Source: Prevotella dentasini JCM 15908
GTDB taxonomy: Bacteria > Bacteroidota > Bacteroidia > Bacteroidales > Bacteroidaceae
DNA: 57,001 nt
NCBI RefSeq assembly: GCF_000614065.1
Contig: NZ_BAKG01000019.1
Coordinates: 1-57,001 of the forward strand
Reading direction: 5' to 3'
A model generated the notes under the pieces. The model was not told where the DNA came from, made no database searches, and saw only the letters and a program-made list of their open reading frames with translations. The first letter of the stretch is position 1. Every line of letters starts with the position of its first letter. Positions 19,357 through 29,000 of the stretch are shown here, piece by piece. A program made the translations under genes and the position numbers.

Positions 19357-21707
19357 TTATCTCCTTGTCCGCTTAGCTTTTGGCTCGGGCGCATTCTTCA
19401 CTATTTCCTGACACTGCCCGTATGTCAGCTCTGCTGCCGCGTCGTGCAGGTTTTTCGGAATACGGAAGTTCTTGCCGTCGTAGGCTATGTACGGACCGTA
19501 GCGTCCGTTCATAACCTCCATCTTCGGGTCTTCGTCGAAAGTCTTCAGATGGCGTTGCGCTTCCTGAAGACGCTTTTTCTGAATCAGGTGGATGGCCGTA
19601 TCGAGCGTTATAGTCAGCGGATCCTCGTCCTTGGGAAGCGACACATACTTCTTCTCGTGCATCACATAAGGGCCAAAACGCCCAGCTCCGATGATGACTT
19701 CCGAGCCTTCAAACTGCCCGACCTTGCGTGGGAGCTTGAACAATTCAAGCGCATCTTCCAAGGTGAGGGAGTCCATCGACTTGTCGGAAGGAAGCTGGGA
19801 GAAACGCGGTTTCTCCTCGTCGTCGGCACTGCCAATCTGCACCACCGGGCCGAAACGGCCAATCTTGACAAACACCGGCTTACCCGTCTTCGGGTCTTCT
19901 CCCAACTGCCGTTCGCCGGCCTTGTGCTCGGAACGGGCGTTGAGTACCGCTTCCACCTCGGGTTCAAACTTCTTGTAGAAGGCCTTCATCTCGGTATTCC
20001 ATGCCGCCTTGCCTTCAGAAATCTTGTCAAACTCCTGTTCTACCTTCGCGGTAAAGTTGTAGTCCATGATGTCGGGGAAGTTTTCCATCAGGAAATCATT
20101 CACCACCATGCCTATGTCTGTGGGAATCAGCTTGCCCTTGTCGGCTCCGTTCATTTCCTTCTTGGTCTTGCTTGTTACCTTAATCCCCATCAGCGTGTCG
20201 ACGACATACTTGCGTTCTTCACCCTTCTTGTCTCCTTTCTGCACATATTCTCGCTGCTGAATGGTGGAGATGGTGGGAGCATAGGTAGACGGGCGTCCTA
20301 TGCCCAGCTCCTCGAGCTTGTGCACCAGACTTGCTTCCGTATAGCGGCTCGGGCCTTGGAGGTAGCGTTCGGTGGAGGTAATGTCGCGCCGTTCGAGTGC
20401 GTCTCCCTCGTGCATGACGGGCAAGGCATGCGAGAAGACCTCGGTACCATTGTCGTCATCGTCGGTCGATTCGCGGTAAACCTTCAGAAAACCATCGAAA
20501 ACGATAACCTCGCCATTGGCTACAAACTGAAGCTCCTGATGTTTCTGAGAGAGCGAATCGCCCGAAATCTCAATGTTTACCGTTGTTTTCTCTATTCTTG
20601 CATCAGCCATCTGAGAGGCTATGGTACGCTTCCATATCAGGTCGTAGAGCCGCTTCTCCTGTCCCGTTCCGTCGATGGCGGCAGCCGTCATATCCGTCGG
20701 GCGGATGGCTTCGTGCGCTTCCTGCGCACCCTTGGCCTGTGTATAGTAGTGGCGTTCGTTGGCGTATGCTCCCCATAGAGCCGCAGTATCTCCTCGTGGC
20801 TCTTGTTCAGGGCGAGTGTGGACAGGTTGACGGAGTCGGTACGCATATAGGTGATGCGTCCGGCCTCGTAGAGACGCTGCGCCACCATCATGGTCTGACT
20901 GACCGTGAAACCCAACTTGCGTGCGGCTTCCTGCTGGAGCGTAGAGGTCGTAAAGGGAGGCGCGGGAGTGCGCTTCAATGGTTTCTTGGTAATGGAAGCC
21001 ACCTTGAAACTGGCGTTCTTGCACGCTTCGAGGAAAGCCACGGCATCATCGTGATTCTTGAAACGCTTGTTCAGCTCTGCTTTCACCTCATGCTTCGACC
21101 CGTCCTCGTGCTCTACGGCAAAGATGGCGTTGACGCGGTAGTATGGTTCCGACTTGAACTGCTGTATCTCGCGCTCGCGCTCTACTATCAGACGGACGGC
21201 GACGCTCTGCACGCGTCCTGCACTCAAGGCCGGCTTCACCTTGCGCCACAATACGGGCGAGAGGCGGAAGCCTACCAGACGGTCGAGCACGCGACGCGCC
21301 TGCTGCGCATTGACGAGGTTCATGTCCAGATGTCGCGGATGCTCGATGGCTTGGAGGATAGCCGACTGAGTAATTTCATGAAAGACGATGCGGCTTGTCT
21401 TCTCTTCGTCCAAGCCCAACACCTCGCAAAGATGCCAGCTGATGGCTTCTCCTTCGCGGTCTTCATCGGACGCGAGCCAGACTTTCTTGGCAGCCTTGGC
21501 ACTCTTTCTGAGTTCGCCCACTACCTTTTTCTTCTCGTCGGGAATCTCATAATCGGGTTCGAGGGTATCAAGGTCGATGCTGATTTCCTTCTTCTTCAAG
21601 TCGCGGATGTGTCCATAAGAAGACATCACCTTGAAGTCTTTACCCAAGAATTTCTCTATTGTCTTTGCCTTTGCGGGGCTTTCTACTATAACTAAGTTTT
21701 CTTGCAT
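19357..21707 (-). CDS. topA: DNA topoisomerase I (one frameshift)
   Basis: This type IA topoisomerase of about 783 residues relaxes negative supercoils. The Toprim domain opens with LVIVESPAKAKTIEKFLG and contains the acidic metal site SDEDREGEAISWHL. The catalytic tyrosine lies in GRITYMRTDS. Instead of zinc fingers, the C-terminus has repeated GRFGP(Y/V) units of the C-terminal repeat type, ending in a basic tail. I use ATG 21707 (MQENLVIVES), not the upstream codon at 21722. The frame breaks near 20770, where one added base restores the join before YANERHYYTQAKGAQEAHE. A -7 box (TACTTTTG, 21745-21738) lies just upstream. Confidence 0.94.
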
Positions 21708-21737
21708 ACAGCTCGTGCACATTATTTTTCAAGGGCG

Positions 21738-21745
21738 CAAAAGTA
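21738..21745 (-). promoter_or_regulatory. -7 box upstream of topA
   Basis: TACTTTTG on the minus strand lies 31 bp before the chosen topA start. It supports ATG 21707 because the longer candidate start at 21722 would lie too close to the box. A matching -33 TTTG was not clear. Confidence 0.4.
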
Positions 21746-21935
21746 ATCATTCTTTTTGCTTACACCTTATATAATAGGCAAAATTTGCGTTTTTTTAAGT
21801 ATTAAGCCGTTTTTCTCCGTCATTCGGACAATTGCCTTCAACGGGGAAAAGTGCTCTCATGTTTATATCGTCTGTACCGATTTGCCGTCTTTCGGCCCAT
21901 GAAGCGATCCGCGGTACAGGGCATTTGGCCGATAA

Positions 21936-22457
21936 CTACCGCCTCTGAAGGAAGTCGAACAGGGCCTGACGGATGGAGCGCAAGCCAAATTCCTCGGTAT
22001 GAACCTCGTCCAAAGGCAGCCACCGGGCAGCCGACACGTCATCGGAGACGGAGAGGACGGAAGTGTCCGCCACCTTGCAGACAAAGAAACTGTCAAGGGT
22101 CGGAACGTCGAAACCGCTATAGCGGTATTTGTTGGGCAGCGAACAGAAAAACTCAACATCGGATATTTCGAGATTCGTCTCCTCCTTCACCTCGCGGCAA
22201 AGGGCCTCGTAGATGGTCTCACCTATATCGCAGAACCCACCGGGAAGGTCGCATGTCCCCTTTCCCGGCTCTTTCTTGCGCGTGGTAACAAGCAGCTCGC
22301 CCCGTTCGTTGAGGATGAACGCTGCCACCGCAGCACTGGGATTCAGATAGTATTCAAACCCGCAAGCCTTGCAAAGCTTGCTCTTCTCGTCTTGTTCTTC
22401 AAAATGACTGCTGCCGCAAACCGGGCAATAACGGAATTTATCGAGTACGTGTAGCAT
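21936..22457 (-). CDS. NUDIX hydrolase with N-terminal zinc ribbon
   Basis: This 173-residue NUDIX pyrophosphohydrolase has an N-terminal zinc ribbon (CPVCGS at about 12-17 and CKACGF at about 33-38). The NUDIX box follows in the form GGFCDIGETIYEALCREVKEETNLEI, with REVKEE as the metal-binding helix, at about 73-98. The zinc ribbon resembles that of NudC-type NADH pyrophosphatases, but the protein is shorter and lacks a clear SQPWPFPxS motif. The substrate is therefore unknown. It is transcribed alone; the next minus-strand gene is topA, 229 bp downstream. Confidence 0.88.
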   Translation of the reverse strand: MLHVLDKFRYCPVCGSSHFEEQDEKSKLCKACGFEYYLNPSAAVAAFILNERGELLVTTRKKEPGKGTCDLPGGFCDIGETIYEALCREVKEETNLEISDVEFFCSLPNKYRYSGFDVPTLDSFFVCKVADTSVLSVSDDVSAARWLPLDEVHTEEFGLRSIRQALFDFLQRR

Positions 22458-22760
22458 AATCTGAAAATAAAAGAGAAAGCCCCGGAGGGCCTGTCGTGGA
22501 ATGGCGACGGTGCTGTTAAAATACCTTTACGGCCCTGCTTGTTTCTCCTATTCGGCTTGCAAATATACTAAAAACTCTAAACACCCACTCCAAAAACACT
22601 ATATTTTTGCTATCTTTGCATAGTTATCAACTATTTATAAACTTTTTCCAACCTTGCCATCCCCGCCTCCCGATTGTGCAGACAACAAGGACGGACAAGC
22701 AGGAAGAGGCAGGGGCAAAAGTATATAACTACAGCCGACACGATTAAAATCAAAGATATA
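22458..22760. promoter_or_regulatory. Divergent promoter region of the NUDIX and esterase genes
   Basis: On the minus strand TATATTTG at 22567-22560 can serve the NUDIX gene. On the plus strand TATCTTTG at 22611-22618 can serve the esterase gene, leaving a leader of about 140 nt. No good -33 box was found for the plus-strand promoter. Nothing else is recognised in this 303-bp gap. Confidence 0.45.
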
Positions 22761-23585
22761 ATGAATTTCAGAAAACTATTTTTCATTGCCGGAATGGCTG
22801 CCCTGTCAATGTCGGCAGCCGCCCAGCAGACGTTTGAAGTAAAGCTCTACAACGGACGCGTGCCTTATGACAACGGCGACACGGGCGACACGGCCAAAGT
22901 GCGTGTCTATCTGCCCAACGAGCGCGAGGCTACCGGGCGTGCCGTAGTTATCTGTCCGGGTGGCGGATACCAGAACCTCGCGATGGAAAAGGAAGGCTAC
23001 GACTGGGGAGAGTTCTTTCAGAACCAAGGCATCGCGGCCATCGTGCTGAAGTACCGCATGCCGCACGGCAATCCCCAGACCCCGATTGCCGATGCAGAGC
23101 AGGCCATGAAGCTGGCACGCCTCAACGGTGCGTCATGGAAAATCAGCCGCAACGACGTGGGCATCATGGGATTCTCGGCAGGCGGACACCTTGCCGCAAC
23201 GATTGCCACGCTAAGCACGGGCGAGGCGAAGCCCAATTTCCAGATACTCTTCTATCCCGTCATCTCCATGATGGAGGGCTTCGGGCATGAGGGCAGCCAG
23301 ACAAATCTTCTCGGCAAGAATCCCAACAAGCGCGAGCAGAAGAAGTACAGTGCCGACATGAACGTAAGCCGCACGACACCGCGCGCGTTCATAGCATTGA
23401 GCGACGACGACAATACCGTTCCGCCGGCAAACGGCGTCAACTACTATATGGAACTGTATCGCAACGGCGTCCACGGTTCGCTGCACGTCTATCCGGGCGG
23501 CGGACACGGCTGGGGAAGCAAAATAGGCTTCCGCTATCACGAAGAGATGATGATGGACCTGAAGGCTTGGCTGAAGAGTCTCTAA
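22761..23585 (+). CDS. Secreted alpha/beta hydrolase (carbohydrate esterase-like)
   Basis: This 274-residue exported hydrolase resembles the acetyl-xylan-esterase and BD-FAE group of serine esterases. A signal peptide ends near SAAAQQ. The oxyanion region is PGGGYQNLAMEKEG. The nucleophile elbow is GFSAGGH, the acid lies in the SDDDNTVPP segment and the catalytic histidine in GGGHGWG. I chose ATG 22761 (MNFRKLFFIAG) over an upstream in-frame codon at 22674, because only this start gives a signal peptide. It stands alone, so its sugar-ester substrate is not indicated by neighbours. The promoter is TATCTTTG at 22611-22618. Confidence 0.88.
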   Translation: MNFRKLFFIAGMAALSMSAAAQQTFEVKLYNGRVPYDNGDTGDTAKVRVYLPNEREATGRAVVICPGGGYQNLAMEKEGYDWGEFFQNQGIAAIVLKYRMPHGNPQTPIADAEQAMKLARLNGASWKISRNDVGIMGFSAGGHLAATIATLSTGEAKPNFQILFYPVISMMEGFGHEGSQTNLLGKNPNKREQKKYSADMNVSRTTPRAFIALSDDDNTVPPANGVNYYMELYRNGVHGSLHVYPGGGHGWGSKIGFRYHEEMMMDLKAWLKSL

Positions 23586-23705
23586 GCGACAGACGCTCCG
23601 GCAAACCCGGCCGGATGTCTCCCCAAGCTCCTCCGTAAGGAAAGGATGTGCCGGTGGGGCGCAGACAAAGGGGGAAATAATAATAGTATTGTTTTTTTCT
23701 GAAGA

Positions 23706-23741
23706 AAATCCCGACGAAACCGCACGGTTTCATCGGGATTT
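23706..23741. terminator. Strong hairpin after the esterase gene
   Basis: The arms AAATCCCGACGAAACC and GGTTTCATCGGGATTT pair with one mismatch around a four-base loop. The plus-strand tail is only weakly T-rich, while the minus-strand tail runs into a T-rich stretch. It lies 120 bp past the esterase stop and may terminate from both sides. The stretch 23742-24013 shows nothing else. Confidence 0.5.
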
Positions 23742-24013
23742 CTGCATACAGAGACTGCCTGACGGGAAAAGGGAAAAGAACGTGAGATATTCCCTGCCTG
23801 TTGCAAATATGGGACAATATAACTGAATTTGCATTGACAGGCATAAAGACGGAAGACATGGAACGGCTGTAGGCACCTGTCCTCCACTCCCGTTTCAGGA
23901 TGCGGATGCCGAAAGAATCCAACTTCTGCACACCCTTCCGGCAGAGAGGAGCACACGCATCGGAAATCTATCCGTAAACATCTGGTATTCTGATGGTTGC
24001 ATGGAGATATAAC

Positions 24014-24101
24014 AAAAGTGCCGCTTTGGCCTGACGAAAACTACTTTTTCGCATGGCCAAAGCGGCACTTTCGTCGTGTCAAGACGGCACTTTCATTTTT
24101 C
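24014..24101. repeat. 22-bp period quasi-palindrome array C (4 units)
   Basis: Units begin at 24014, 24036, 24058 and 24080, exactly 22 bp apart. Cores include AAAAGTGCCGCTTTG, CAAAGCGGCACTTTC and CAAGACGGCACTTTC. The second unit (GAAAACTACTTTTTCG) has lost the central GCC but keeps flanks and phase. The array sits between two genes that converge on it. Confidence 0.82.
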
Positions 24102-24203
24102 CATCTCAACATCTTCGTTCTCCAACCCCGACATTCCGCAAACGAAATCCCATTCTTCGGGTGTTCCGGGACTGGCATTTTGGCTGCCCCGGCCTATCCC
24201 ACT

Positions 24204-25358
24204 CTACAGCAGGGCCTGTATCTCCTGTTCGATGTTCTTAATCTGCGAAGGATTCCTCACCACGTCGTTGTTGCGGTCAATGAGGTAGATAATCGGAGCG
24301 GATGCCGCAGGTGCGGTATATGCCTGACTCACCCCCGTATTGTCGTAGACGTTTACCCACGGCAGGCTGGCAACCTGCTCCTTCCAGAAGTGGGCGTTGT
24401 CGTCAAGCGAAACCATGTAGATTTCCAGCCCCCGGGCATGATACTTATTGTAGAGTTCGCGGAGGCGCATGATGTATTCCGTCGACTCGGGGGCGGAAAA
24501 GACATGGAAATTGAGCAGCACCACCTTTCCCTTGAACTCCGTCAGATGGCGTTCCCGCCCAAGATTGTCGCGCAAAGGCAGGTCGATGACGCCCGAAACC
24601 TGTGCATTGAGTGCCACCTCCTTCTTCTGCGCCTTTATTATGCGTTCGTCTTTCATCCCCTTCAGCGTGATGTTGTGCAGGTTCTGACCACGCTCGGAGC
24701 CGGGGAAGAACGTGTCCCAGCTCGTTGCCACGGCACCAAACACCTTGTTGTCCTTCAGGTCTCGTGCAGGGTCGAATATCAGCTGTGCCTGATTGCCGAC
24801 GACAATGTACTGAAAGAGAGCGAAATAACTGTATGCCTTCATCGGCTCCTTGAATATATAGTTGCGCGTAACGTCCTGCTTGTAGGCCGACAGCAGCGTG
24901 TTGATGAGCGAGTCTGCCACGTCCGGACGCTGTGCGGCTATGGTCTGGCACTGCGCCTGAAGTCCAATCTGCTTCAGGGCCAGCTCCTTTATCTTCTCGT
25001 TCTCATACGAGCCTTTCACCGTATAGTCGGTAGCCATCTGCGGATAGGTCGCATTCACGTCCACGGTCTCGGTGGAGTCGATGGCGATGTTGATGATTTG
25101 TCCTGCAATACGGAGACGGTAAAACTCGGGATTGTCCACCTTGTCGCCCGAAAACGAGAAAGTGCCCTTTTCATCGAGCTTTGCCGAGTCTATTTTAGCA
25201 AATCCGTCAAGTCCGTTGTGCTCGAAATAGAGCACGGAGTCCTTTGCGTTGGCTATTGTGCCCGACACATGGAACTGCTCTCCTGAGCATCCTGCCAGTA
25301 CGGCTGTGCCCATTACGGCTGCCGCGGCCGCCAAATGGTGAATGATATTCCTTTTCAT
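24204..25358 (-). CDS. DUF4369/thioredoxin-fold lipoprotein lacking the CXXC site
   Basis: This 384-residue lipoprotein has a signal ending in LAGC (Cys about 24). An N-terminal DUF4369-type beta domain (about 30-125) precedes a helical linker and a C-terminal thioredoxin fold (about 250-384) of the TlpA/ResA type. The fold is clear from FKGKVVLLNFHVFSAPES, LEIYMVSLDDNAHFWKEQV and APIIYLIDRNNDVV. The position normally held by W-C-x-x-C reads VFSAPES, so no redox-active cysteine pair is present. It is unlikely to be a thiol oxidoreductase and may bind a ligand or act as a scaffold. Two -7-like boxes (TACTTTTG at 25388-25381 and TAACTTTG at 25421-25414) lie upstream. Confidence 0.82.
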   Translation of the reverse strand: MKRNIIHHLAAAAAVMGTAVLAGCSGEQFHVSGTIANAKDSVLYFEHNGLDGFAKIDSAKLDEKGTFSFSGDKVDNPEFYRLRIAGQIINIAIDSTETVDVNATYPQMATDYTVKGSYENEKIKELALKQIGLQAQCQTIAAQRPDVADSLINTLLSAYKQDVTRNYIFKEPMKAYSYFALFQYIVVGNQAQLIFDPARDLKDNKVFGAVATSWDTFFPGSERGQNLHNITLKGMKDERIIKAQKKEVALNAQVSGVIDLPLRDNLGRERHLTEFKGKVVLLNFHVFSAPESTEYIMRLRELYNKYHARGLEIYMVSLDDNAHFWKEQVASLPWVNVYDNTGVSQAYTAPAASAPIIYLIDRNNDVVRNPSQIKNIEQEIQALL

Positions 25359-25421
25359 CGTTGTATCTGTTGTTTCTTTTCAAAAGTATGGTTTGTCTCG
25401 GGTCAAGACCTTGCAAAGTTA

Positions 25422-25919
25422 CGGTTATTTGGGAAACTGCCCAAGGAAACGCGAGGAAAATGTATAGCCGGCACGCGGAGTATCCGACGGGCACACAGGC
25501 AAATTCCTGATACGGGGTTCTCCGGGTGTAGCCTGTATGCTTTATGGAGACTGCTTTCGTATATGCAGAATTAAAGATTTTTCCGGGCAGACCGCTGCCA
25601 AGGGGAAACGTTCAACAACAAAAGGCGGCGTCAGGCTTGCAGAAACTCAAACAAAGGCGATGCTGTCATGCAAAAACAACAAAGTGTCAGGGAAACAACA
25701 CCATTTTGTCGAATAGCTATCAGAGAGGGAAAGAAATTAGCAAACAAAACTAAAATAAATGCCGTTTTCTTTGTTTGTTACATATTTATTGGGTAAATTT
25801 GTGCGATTTTATTTCTATGTAGATAGTTAAAGGCGATTGGTAAAGGCACTAAACTTTAACTCACAAGCAATTTACTATCACTGATGTAGGTCAAAACAAT
25901 AAGTATTTTTCAATTTTAG
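25422..25919. other. Intergenic region before pnp
   Basis: Apart from the pnp promoter at 25770-25801, this stretch holds no gene I can support. The part from about 25740 is strongly AT-rich and probably forms the pnp 5' leader of about 110 nt. No known autoregulatory structure was recognised. Confidence 0.4.
25770..25801 (+). promoter_or_regulatory. pnp promoter
   Basis: TTTG at 25770-25773 and TAAATTTG at 25794-25801 are separated by 20 bp, matching the Bacteroidetes housekeeping promoter. The predicted start of transcription is near 25807, giving a leader of about 113 nt before the pnp ATG. Confidence 0.65.
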
Positions 25920-28166
25920 ATGAACGTAATTACGAAAAGCCTTCAATTGGCTGATGGAAGAACCATCACAATTGAAACCGGAAAGGTTGCAAAGCAGGCA
26001 GACGGCGCAGCGGTACTCCGTATGGGAAACACCGTGCTCCTCGCAACAGTTTGTGCAGCCAAAGAGGCAGTTCCGGGTACAGATTTTATGCCTTTGCAAG
26101 TAGATTATCGTGAGCAGTACGCTGCCGCAGGCCGTTTTCCCGGCGGTTTTACCAAGCGCGAAGGCAAATCCAACGATGACGAAATCCTTACCTCACGCCT
26201 TGTGGACCGTGTTCTTCGTCCACTCTTCCCCTCAGACTACCACACAGAAGTCTTTGTAAACGTCCTCCTTCTTTCTGCTGACGGTGTTGATCAGCCCGAT
26301 GCGCTTGCCGGCTTTGCCGCTTCAGCAGCCATGCAGTGCTCGGATATTCCAATCGAATACCCTATTTCCGAGGTACGTGTAGCCCGTGTCAACGGCGAAT
26401 ACGTCATTAACCCGACCTTCGAGCAGATGAAGTCTGCCGACATGGACATCATGGTGGGTGCCACAAAGGACAACATCATGATGGTAGAGGGCGAAATGGA
26501 CGAGGTTTCGGAGCAGGATTTGATTGCCGCCCTCAAGGTAGCGCACGAGGCTATCAAGCCGATGTGCGAGCTTCAGGAGGAACTGGCAAAGGAGCTCGGC
26601 ACCGACGTGAAGCGTGAATATGACGACGAAATAAACGACGAGGAGCTGCGCGAGCAGGTTCGCCGCGACACTTACGACGCATGCTATGCCGAGGCTCAGA
26701 GCGGCGACAACGACAAGAAACACCGCGAGGAGACCTACGACAAGATAAAGTCTGACTTCATAGAGGCTTACGATGCAGCCCACACAGACCTCTCGGAGGA
26801 CGAGCTCGAAGAGAAGCATGCCGAGATAGAACGCTACTTCGCTGATGTTCAGCGCGACTCCATGCGCCGGAGCGTACTTGATACGGGCAAGCGCATGGAC
26901 GGACGTGCCACGGACGAGATTCGCCCAATCTGGTGCGAGGTGGACGCTCTGCCCATGCCACACGGAAGCGCGCTCTTCCAACGTGGTGAAACTATGTCTC
27001 TCTCTACCTGTACGCTTGGTACCAAGCTCGACGAGAAGATGATTGACAACGTGCTTGACAAGAGTTACCAGCGTTTCCTCCTCCACTACAACTTCCCGCC
27101 GTTCTGTACGGGCGAGGCGAAGGCACAGCGTGGAGTCGGCCGTCGGGAGATTGGACACGGCCATTTGGCTTGGCGCGGTCTGAAAGGTCAGATTCCTGCC
27201 GACTTCCCATACACCATCCGTCTGGTCAGCCAAATATTGGAGTCCAACGGTTCTTCCTCCATGGCTACCGTATGTGCCGGAACGTTGGCACTGATGGACG
27301 CAGGTGTTCCTATGAAGAAGCCTGTTTCGGGCATTGCAATGGGTCTGATAAAGAACCCGGGAGAAGACAAGTATGCCATCCTTAGCGACATTCTCGGCGA
27401 CGAGGACCACTTGGGCGACATGGACTTCAAGACAACGGGTACGCGAGACGGAATCACAGCCACGCAGATGGACATCAAATGTGATGGTCTTTCCTTTGAA
27501 ATCCTTGAGAAGGCACTGCTTCAGGCAAAGGCCGGACGCGAGCATATTCTCGGCATCATGACCGATACAATCGACCAGCCACGCGAGGAGATGAAGCCAC
27601 AGGTACCGCGTATCGTTGCCCTTGAGATTCCGAAGGAATTCATCGGTGCCGTTATCGGTCCGGGCGGAAAGATTATCCAGCAGATGCAGGAGGATACTGG
27701 TGCCACCATCACCATCGACGAGGTTGACGGAGTAGGCAAGGTGCAGGTGTCAGCTCCCAACAAGGAGTCTATCGATGCTGCTCTCGGCAAGATTAAGGCC
27801 ATTGTAGCCGTACCCGAAATAGGCGAGGTTTACGAGGGGACAGTACGCTCCATCATGCCTTATGGATGCTTCGTTGAGATTCTTCCGGGCAAGGATGGAT
27901 TGCTCCATATCTCGGAAATAGACTGGAAGCGTCTTGAAACCGTTGAAGAGGCAGGCATCAAGGAGGGCGACAAACTGACTGTCAAGCTCCTTGACATTGA
28001 CCCGAAGACAGGTAAATATAAGCTCTCTCACCGCGTGCTTCTCGAAAAGCCGGAAGGCTATGTAGAGCCACAGCGTCGCCCACGTCGCGAAAACGGAGAC
28101 CGCGGCGAACGTCGTCCACGTCGTGATGGAGACCGACGTCCACGTCGCGAAAGCAACGAAGACTAA
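25920..28166 (+). CDS. pnp: Polyribonucleotide nucleotidyltransferase
   Basis: This intact 748-residue phosphorolytic 3'-5' exoribonuclease acts in mRNA turnover. Two RNase PH domains (about 15-230 and 325-550) flank a helical linker rich in Glu and Asp. The second core carries [16 protein letters not shown] and, later, [16 protein letters not shown] with its catalytic Asp. A KH domain (about 575-635, [17 protein letters not shown]) and an S1 domain (about 645-715, [19 protein letters not shown]) follow. The last 30 residues are an Arg/Asp/Glu-rich tail with RRPRR repeats, common in Bacteroidetes RNA-binding proteins. It is transcribed alone from 25770-25801 and closed by the terminator at 28204-28238. 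Confidence 0.97.
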   Translation: MNVITKSLQLADGRTITIETGKVAKQADGAAVLRMGNTVLLATVCAAKEAVPGTDFMPLQVDYREQYAAAGRFPGGFTKREGKSNDDEILTSRLVDRVLRPLFPSDYHTEVFVNVLLLSADGVDQPDALAGFAASAAMQCSDIPIEYPISEVRVARVNGEYVINPTFEQMKSADMDIMVGATKDNIMMVEGEMDEVSEQDLIAALKVAHEAIKPMCELQEELAKELGTDVKREYDDEINDEELREQVRRDTYDACYAEAQSGDNDKKHREETYDKIKSDFIEAYDAAHTDLSEDELEEKHAEIERYFADVQRDSMRRSVLDTGKRMDGRATDEIRPIWCEVDALPMPHGSALFQRGETMSLSTCTLGTKLDEKMIDNVLDKSYQRFLLHYNFPPFCTGEAKAQRGVGRREIGHGHLAWRGLKGQIPADFPYTIRLVSQILESNGSSSMATVCAGTLALMDAGVPMKKPVSGIAMGLIKNPGEDKYAILSDILGDEDHLGDMDFKTTGTRDGITATQMDIKCDGLSFEILEKALLQAKAGREHILGIMTDTIDQPREEMKPQVPRIVALEIPKEFIGAVIGPGGKIIQQMQEDTGATITIDEVDGVGKVQVSAPNKESIDAALGKIKAIVAVPEIGEVYEGTVRSIMPYGCFVEILPGKDGLLHISEIDWKRLETVEEAGIKEGDKLTVKLLDIDPKTGKYKLSHRVLLEKPEGYVEPQRRPRRENGDRGERRPRRDGDRRPRRESNED

Positions 28167-28203
28167 GCCGGATTGAGGTTTTCACCTTAATATAATATAA
28201 GAG

Positions 28204-28238
28204 TCCCCACAAAGCGAACGCGCCTTGTGGGGATTTTT
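28204..28238 (+). terminator. pnp terminator
   Basis: TCCCCACAAAG and CTTGTGGGGA form an 11-bp stem followed by five T. It begins 38 bp after the pnp stop codon. Confidence 0.85.
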
Positions 28239-28343
28239 GCAGCCCACTGCTTGTTTCTCTCCAAGGCGAGAGTAGCCGGAAGTGGGTTTTGTCATTCTTC
28301 CTTACAAACATTTGTTAAACTTCAGAATATTTCTTTCTCATTC

Positions 28344-28374
28344 TTTGTATTATCATAAAAACTACTTATCTTTG
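28344..28374 (+). promoter_or_regulatory. Promoter of the putative metal-uptake operon
   Basis: TTTG at 28344-28347 and TATCTTTG at 28367-28374 are separated by 19 bp, an excellent Bacteroidetes promoter. The predicted transcript starts near 28380, about 20 nt before the ATG at 28401. No metal-regulator box was recognised around it. Confidence 0.7.
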
Positions 28375-28400
28375 CACATTGACGAAAAGAAACAAATTTG

Positions 28401-28751
28401 ATGAACCAATACAAGCATAGTGCAAAGCGAGCTTTCATAGCATGGCTGCTCTTGGCAATCTTCATATTGCCAATGGTAGTGCGCGCTGTGCATGTTTGTC
28501 AGGAGGAATGTTCGCCTGTCGGTCCATCACAGGTAACGTATTCAGAGCATCATTCTCAGGGACACAACCCCGAGAAATGTCCTATCTGCCACTTTGCTTT
28601 CTTCAGTTTTGTAAAGCCGGATGCTGTCCAGACTGGGACACTCTTCGCTATAAGCCTTGGCATCACCATTCTTTTTGCAGCGGCAGCCATCTTCCGCAAG
28701 CAGGCAGATGCCATCAGTCTTCGGGCACCTCCAACCCTTGCTATAGCGTAA
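28401..28751 (+). CDS. Small Cys/His membrane protein preceding a TonB receptor
   Basis: This protein of 116 residues has an N-terminal hydrophobic segment (about 12-29, FIAWLLLAIFILPMVV), a polar loop rich in potential metal ligands (HVCQEEC at about 31-37, HHSQGH and CPICHF at about 50-66) and a second hydrophobic helix (about 78-96). It resembles the DUF2946 group of short membrane proteins often found next to metal-related receptors, but I cannot confirm the family. The start is ATG 28401, directly after an in-frame TTG. It opens the plus-strand operon that continues with a TonB-dependent receptor. The function is unknown; metal handling is inferred from the cysteines, histidines and neighbours. 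Confidence 0.72.
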   Translation: MNQYKHSAKRAFIAWLLLAIFILPMVVRAVHVCQEECSPVGPSQVTYSEHHSQGHNPEKCPICHFAFFSFVKPDAVQTGTLFAISLGITILFAAAAIFRKQADAISLRAPPTLAIA

Positions 28752-29000
28752 TTCCATCTTTCAGGGAATTATTATTCGTCTATGGACAAGACTCTGTCAG
28801 CACTTATTGGATACAATTCTATGGGATAATTCCATCTGGTAGAACAGTATTTTACAGGCAAACTATGCCTTGTGAAAGCCATTTCCATATACTGGCACCA
28901 AGCCTTCCGAAGACGACGGGAGCTGTGTTTATTCGCTGAAAATCAGTAGGATAAAGACAGACGACAACTTACAAACAACTTATTTTTTACTTCTTTCGGA

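Noticed and set aside
19444..20778. Long open frames antisense to topA and similar long frames opposite GH32 (2980-4170), speA (16578-17792) and the helicase (38845-41061)
   Set aside because: They oppose clear conserved genes, have no recognisable domains, and arise from the codon bias of the GC-rich coding strand.
20760..20780. Programmed ribosomal frameshifting in topA, HTCS, nrfA and other genes
   Set aside because: The breaks lack slippery heptamers and downstream structures, differ in sequence, and affect many unrelated genes. Single-base errors explain them better.
28752..29000. A riboswitch before the TonB receptor
   Set aside because: No conserved cobalamin or other known riboswitch core could be recognised in the 249-bp gap.
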